NCBI GenBank assembly: GCA_036277615.1
Contig: DASUMQ010000275.1
Location: forward strand, 1 to 7,663
Direction: 5' to 3'
Origin: RPQJ01 sp036277615
GTDB taxonomy: Bacteria > Pseudomonadota > Gammaproteobacteria > Steroidobacterales > Steroidobacteraceae
Length of the DNA: 7,663 bases
Shown: piece after piece, positions 4,614 through 7,663 of the stretch
Layout: the number at the start of each line of letters is the position of its first letter
Position numbering within the stretch: the stretch's first letter is position 1
Notes under the pieces: generated by a model
Told to the model about the DNA's origin: nothing
Seen by the model: the letters and a program-made list of their open reading frames with translations, nothing else
Databases searched by the model: none
Made by a program: the position numbers and the translations under genes

Positions 4614-7600
4614 ATGCGCACATCCGCAGGGACGCGCGGCGCCAAGGCGCGTGCCGTCGCCGCGTGGACCGGGCTCTTCACGGCGGCGGTGACGTTCTAC
4701 ACCGGCATTGCGCTCGCGGACGACGTGTTCGCGACCAACGCCGCCGAGCCCGCCTACGAAGTCGAGGCGACGAGCGGCGCCGCGGTCACGCTCGCCGGAG
4801 GTCGCACACCCGGCAACTTCGCCGTCACGCACTCAGGGGCTGCGTCCTATCGCATGCCGTTGTGGACACCGCCGGGTGTCGGCGACGTCGAACTGGACCT
4901 CGCCCTCGTCTACAACAGTCGCGCGGGCAACGGCACGCTGGGACACGGCTGGTCCCTGTCCGGCCTCTCGGCGATCTCACGCTGCCATCGCACGGTCGCG
5001 CAAGACGGCGCCGCAGGCGGCGTGACGAACACCTCGGCCGATCGGTTCTGCCTGGACGGCCAGCAACTCAAGCTCGTCAGCGGCGTGTACGGCGGGCCCG
5101 GTTCCGTGTACGCCACGGAGCTCGAGACGTTCTCGCAAATCGTCGCCAACGGCGTCGCGGGCAACGGTCCCGAATCGTTCACGGTCAGGACGCGACGCGG
5201 CCTGATCCACGAATACGGCGGCAGCCCGTCCACCCGCATACATGCCGGCCCCGGGAATCCCACGGTCAGGACGTGGGCGCTCTCGAGCATCCGGGACCGT
5301 GCCGCCGGTGCGGGCAACCGCATTTCGCTGAATTACATCAACAACGGCCTGGCGGAGGCTTACACGGACGGCACCTACCGGATCGTGCACATCGCGTATC
5401 CGACGACGGCCACCGGCCAGGGACCGTTCTACGAGATGCGCTTCGGCTACTCGGAGCGCCCTGCCACCGACGTTCCGGTCGGTTACCGCGCGGGCAGCGT
5501 GCTGCGCGAGCGACACAAGCTCGACACGATTTCGGTCCACGCGTACGGCTCGGCAACGCCGATCAAGAGCTATCACCTGGGTTACGTCACCTCGTATGCG
5601 ACCGGGCGCATCCGGCTGTCGAGCGTGCAGGAGTGCGCGGCGACGAGTTGCTTCCGACCCACGCGGATGATGTACCAGTCGGGCGCCCAGGGCTGGCAGA
5701 TGCCCCGCGAAGCCGGCGCAACGGCCGCCTCGAGCGAGCCGCCCGTGACAGCCGACTTCAATGGCGACGGCCTCACGGACCTGCTGTACCCCGTCAACGC
5801 AGGCAGCGGCAAGCTCTCCTGGTCCATCCTGCTGGCGACGGCGACCGGCTTTGCGTCGCCGTATGCGACCGGGCTCGTCACGACGAGTGCGACGAGCACG
5901 ATCATCACCGGCGATTTCGTCGGTAACGGCCGCACGCAGTTCCTGATCCAGCAAGCCGGCACCTGGCACGTCGCCGGCTACGGCAGCGATGCCTTCGGCG
6001 TCGTGAGCAGCGGGCTCGTCCCCGGCGGCGAATACGGAGCGGCCGACTTCGACGGCGACGGCCTCGCGGACCTCGTCGGCGTGACGAACACGACGCCCAG
6101 GGCCGTCACCGTGCGCCGCAACACCACCGTACCCGTCGCGGGCAGTCTGGCGGCGACGTTTGCACCGTCCACGCACACGGTCTGGTCCGTCCCGAGCACG
6201 CGCATCCTGAAGTCGTGGAAGAACCCGCGCACGCCTGACATCAACGGCGACGGGCGCGCCGACCTTGCGATCCTGACGACCAACCAGGCCGATCGCGCGG
6301 TCCGGTACTACGTCCGTCCGATGCTTTCGAACGGATTCGGCGCTTCGTTCACGACCGGCAGCGAGCGCCAGCTCGAGATCGATTCGATGGTGGTGACCGG
6401 CGACTGGAACGCCGACGGATGCTCCGACGTGATGCAACTCCGGAAGGTCCTCGTCTCCGACTGCGCAGGGTCGTTCACCGAGATCGGGACGCAGCCGACC
6501 CGAGCCACCGGCGACGGTTTGTACACCGTCATGCCGGCCGACTGGAATGGCGACGGCCGCACCGACCTGCTCTATATCGACTACGACACCAACGAATGGA
6601 CCGCGATCGCCTCGACCGGCGACGGGGCCGCCGCGCCCGCCGGCACGAACATCGTCGCCCCGAGCGGCAGCGCATGGTTCGTGCACGACGCCGACGGCGA
6701 CGGGCTGGCCGACCTCGGTCTGCGCGCGCCGGACAACAAACTCAAGTACCGGCTGAGCGCAGGTGCTTCGTTCGGTCCCGACCTGCTGAACCTGGTCACG
6801 GACGGCTTCGGCCTGCAGTTCCGGCCGACGTACGTCTCGATCGCGCGCGGTCAACACGTCCGGGAATCGAGCGCCCGCTTCCCGGAGGCCGATTTCCAGG
6901 CGCCGCTGTACGTCGTCAGCGAGTTGCTCGCGAGCGACGGCAGCGGCGGCTCTTACCGAAGACAGTTCTCGTACGCGGGCGCCCGTCGGCACCTGCAGGG
7001 GCGCGGATTCCTTGGGTTCGCTTCGCAACGTGTCGTGGACGAGCGGACGGGATTCGTGACTGTCGACCATGTCGAGCGCACGTTCCCGTTCACGTCGATG
7101 CACGTCGGGCGGGAGGTGCTGCGGAGCGACGGGACGACGCCGGTATCGCTCTGGTCAGCGACGCTCGCGCAGCAACCTTTCGGCGTCGGCGGCCCACAGC
7201 AACGCTTCTTCCCGCACGTCTCGAGCGCGACGCATCGACTCTACGAGGTGGGTGGCACCTTGAACGGCCTCCTCGTCACTGAATCGACGACGTCGTATGC
7301 GTACGCGGACGGCCACGGCAATGCCACGCGGGTGCAGGCCAGCACGACCGACAGGGACCCAACCTCGCCGTTCCTCGGCAGCATCTGGCTCAGCACGGCG
7401 ACGTATTCGTACGTGAACGACGCTTCGTCCAACTGGTGCCTTGGACTGCCTTCGTCGAGCACCGTGACCAGCACGGCGCCGGGCCAGTCGCCGATGACGC
7501 GGACGGTCGCTTTCAGCGCCGACACGCAGTCGTGTCGTGTCACGCGGCAGGTCCTCGAGCCGAACACGCCGTCACTGAAGGTCACCACCGATTACGGCTA

Positions 7601-7663
7601 CGACGCCTGCGGCAACATGAACACGATCGGCGTGATTGGTGCGACTGCGAGTGGCACGTCGCT
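4614..7663 (+). CDS. Sec-exported SpvB / FG-GAP / TcdB-middle / RHS-type toxin-like protein (3' end outside window)
   Basis: This frame is open from the ATG at 4614 to the window edge: 1016 complete codons, no stop, so the gene is cut at its 3' end. Seen in order: a signal peptide (1-35, hydrophobic core about 17-34, cleavage after ALA at 33-35); an SpvB/TcaC-type N-terminal domain (about 50-375), with LVYNSRAGNG (98-107), LGHGWSLSGLSAISRC (109-124) and DRFCLDGQQL (143-152); seven FG-GAP/VCBS calcium-loop motifs of form DxNGDGxxDL starting at residues 381, 434, 478, 542, 597, 643 and 692; a TcdB middle/N-terminal-like region (about 728-835), with VTDGFGLQF, APLYVVSELL and LQGRGFLGF; and the onset of RHS/YD-type sequence (DYGYDACGNM at 993-1002). 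This order is known from Tc-toxin B/C components and RHS proteins, whose RHS shell encloses a variable C-terminal domain. Such proteins can be toxins or large surface proteins; which applies depends on the missing C-terminus. A Sec signal suggests export to the periplasm or beyond. Confidence 0.92.
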   Translation, partial: MRTSAGTRGAKARAVAAWTGLFTAAVTFYTGIALADDVFATNAAEPAYEVEATSGAAVTLAGGRTPGNFAVTHSGAASYRMPLWTPPGVGDVELDLALVYNSRAGNGTLGHGWSLSGLSAISRCHRTVAQDGAAGGVTNTSADRFCLDGQQLKLVSGVYGGPGSVYATELETFSQIVANGVAGNGPESFTVRTRRGLIHEYGGSPSTRIHAGPGNPTVRTWALSSIRDRAAGAGNRISLNYINNGLAEAYTDGTYRIVHIAYPTTATGQGPFYEMRFGYSERPATDVPVGYRAGSVLRERHKLDTISVHAYGSATPIKSYHLGYVTSYATGRIRLSSVQECAATSCFRPTRMMYQSGAQGWQMPREAGATAASSEPPVTADFNGDGLTDLLYPVNAGSGKLSWSILLATATGFASPYATGLVTTSATSTIITGDFVGNGRTQFLIQQAGTWHVAGYGSDAFGVVSSGLVPGGEYGAADFDGDGLADLVGVTNTTPRAVTVRRNTTVPVAGSLAATFAPSTHTVWSVPSTRILKSWKNPRTPDINGDGRADLAILTTNQADRAVRYYVRPMLSNGFGASFTTGSERQLEIDSMVVTGDWNADGCSDVMQLRKVLVSDCAGSFTEIGTQPTRATGDGLYTVMPADWNGDGRTDLLYIDYDTNEWTAIASTGDGAAAPAGTNIVAPSGSAWFVHDADGDGLADLGLRAPDNKLKYRLSAGASFGPDLLNLVTDGFGLQFRPTYVSIARGQHVRESSARFPEADFQAPLYVVSELLASDGSGGSYRRQFSYAGARRHLQGRGFLGFASQRVVDERTGFVTVDHVERTFPFTSMHVGREVLRSDGTTPVSLWSATLAQQPFGVGGPQQRFFPHVSSATHRLYEVGGTLNGLLVTESTTSYAYADGHGNATRVQASTTDRDPTSPFLGSIWLSTATYSYVNDASSNWCLGLPSSSTVTSTAPGQSPMTRTVAFSADTQSCRVTRQVLEPNTPSLKVTTDYGYDACGNMNTIGVIGATASGTS
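5754..6716 (+). repeat. Seven FG-GAP/VCBS-type coding repeats
   Basis: Within the SpvB/RHS-type gene, codons for a D-x-[ND]-G-D-G-x-x-D-L loop recur at 5754, 5913, 6045, 6237, 6402, 6540 and 6687, spaced 132-192 bases apart. Each fits one blade of a beta-propeller with a calcium-binding loop. The second copy is degenerate (DFVGNGRTQF, lacking two acidic ligands), and the fifth has Ala and Cys substitutions (DWNADGCSDV). The first and sixth copies match at 30 of 36 bases, so they may come from a more recent module duplication than the rest. Confidence 0.85.

Noticed and set aside
4977..7103. A 708-codon open frame on the minus strand opposite the SpvB/RHS-type gene
   Set aside because: It is the antisense of a repetitive GC-rich gene. 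Its product is Arg/Ala/Asp/Val-rich with periodicity copied from the FG-GAP repeats, and it has no recognisable domain. The plus-strand frame has clear family motifs throughout.

Overview
The window is a GC-rich piece of bacterial chromosome, with G or C at most third codon positions. It carries six protein genes, the last cut by the right edge. The gene content suggests a Gram-negative proteobacterium, perhaps Xanthomonadales-like: a Sec-exported class A acid phosphatase, a lipoprotein with a lipobox, a cardiolipin-synthase-type enzyme, and an SpvB/FG-GAP/TcdB/RHS giant protein. The taxon is an inference from gene families, not something the sequence proves. I found no rRNA or tRNA, no insertion sequence, integrase or attachment site, and no CRISPR array.

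Layout. A plus-strand membrane-anchored phospholipase D/cardiolipin synthase-like gene (102-1388) converges, with a 12-base gap, on a block of three minus-strand genes. Read in their own direction these are a secreted class A acid phosphatase (3484-2615), a 52-residue single-span membrane protein (2407-2249) and a fusion of a glyoxalase-like (VOC) domain with an NTF2/SnoaL-like domain (2126-1401). A 137-base divergent regulatory region then separates the phosphatase from a plus-strand lipoprotein of the DUF1264/oil-body-associated-protein family (3622-4485). After 128 bases comes the largest gene (4614 to the window end), a Sec-exported SpvB / FG-GAP / TcdB-middle / RHS-onset protein, of which 1016 codons are visible.

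How the genes relate. Five of the six products are predicted to be membrane-bound or exported, and three (PLD, phosphatase, DUF1264/OBAP) belong to families linked to phospholipid, phosphate-ester or lipid-body biology. The spacings (122, 207, 137 and 128 bases) do not indicate one tight operon, so any shared pathway is speculative.

Most notable items: the RHS/Tc-toxin-like protein whose variable C-terminus lies beyond the window; a bacterial lipoprotein version of a family best known from plant oil bodies; the VOC-NTF2 fusion; and a phosphatase start that looks leaderless. I see no convincing evidence of a wholly new multi-gene system here.
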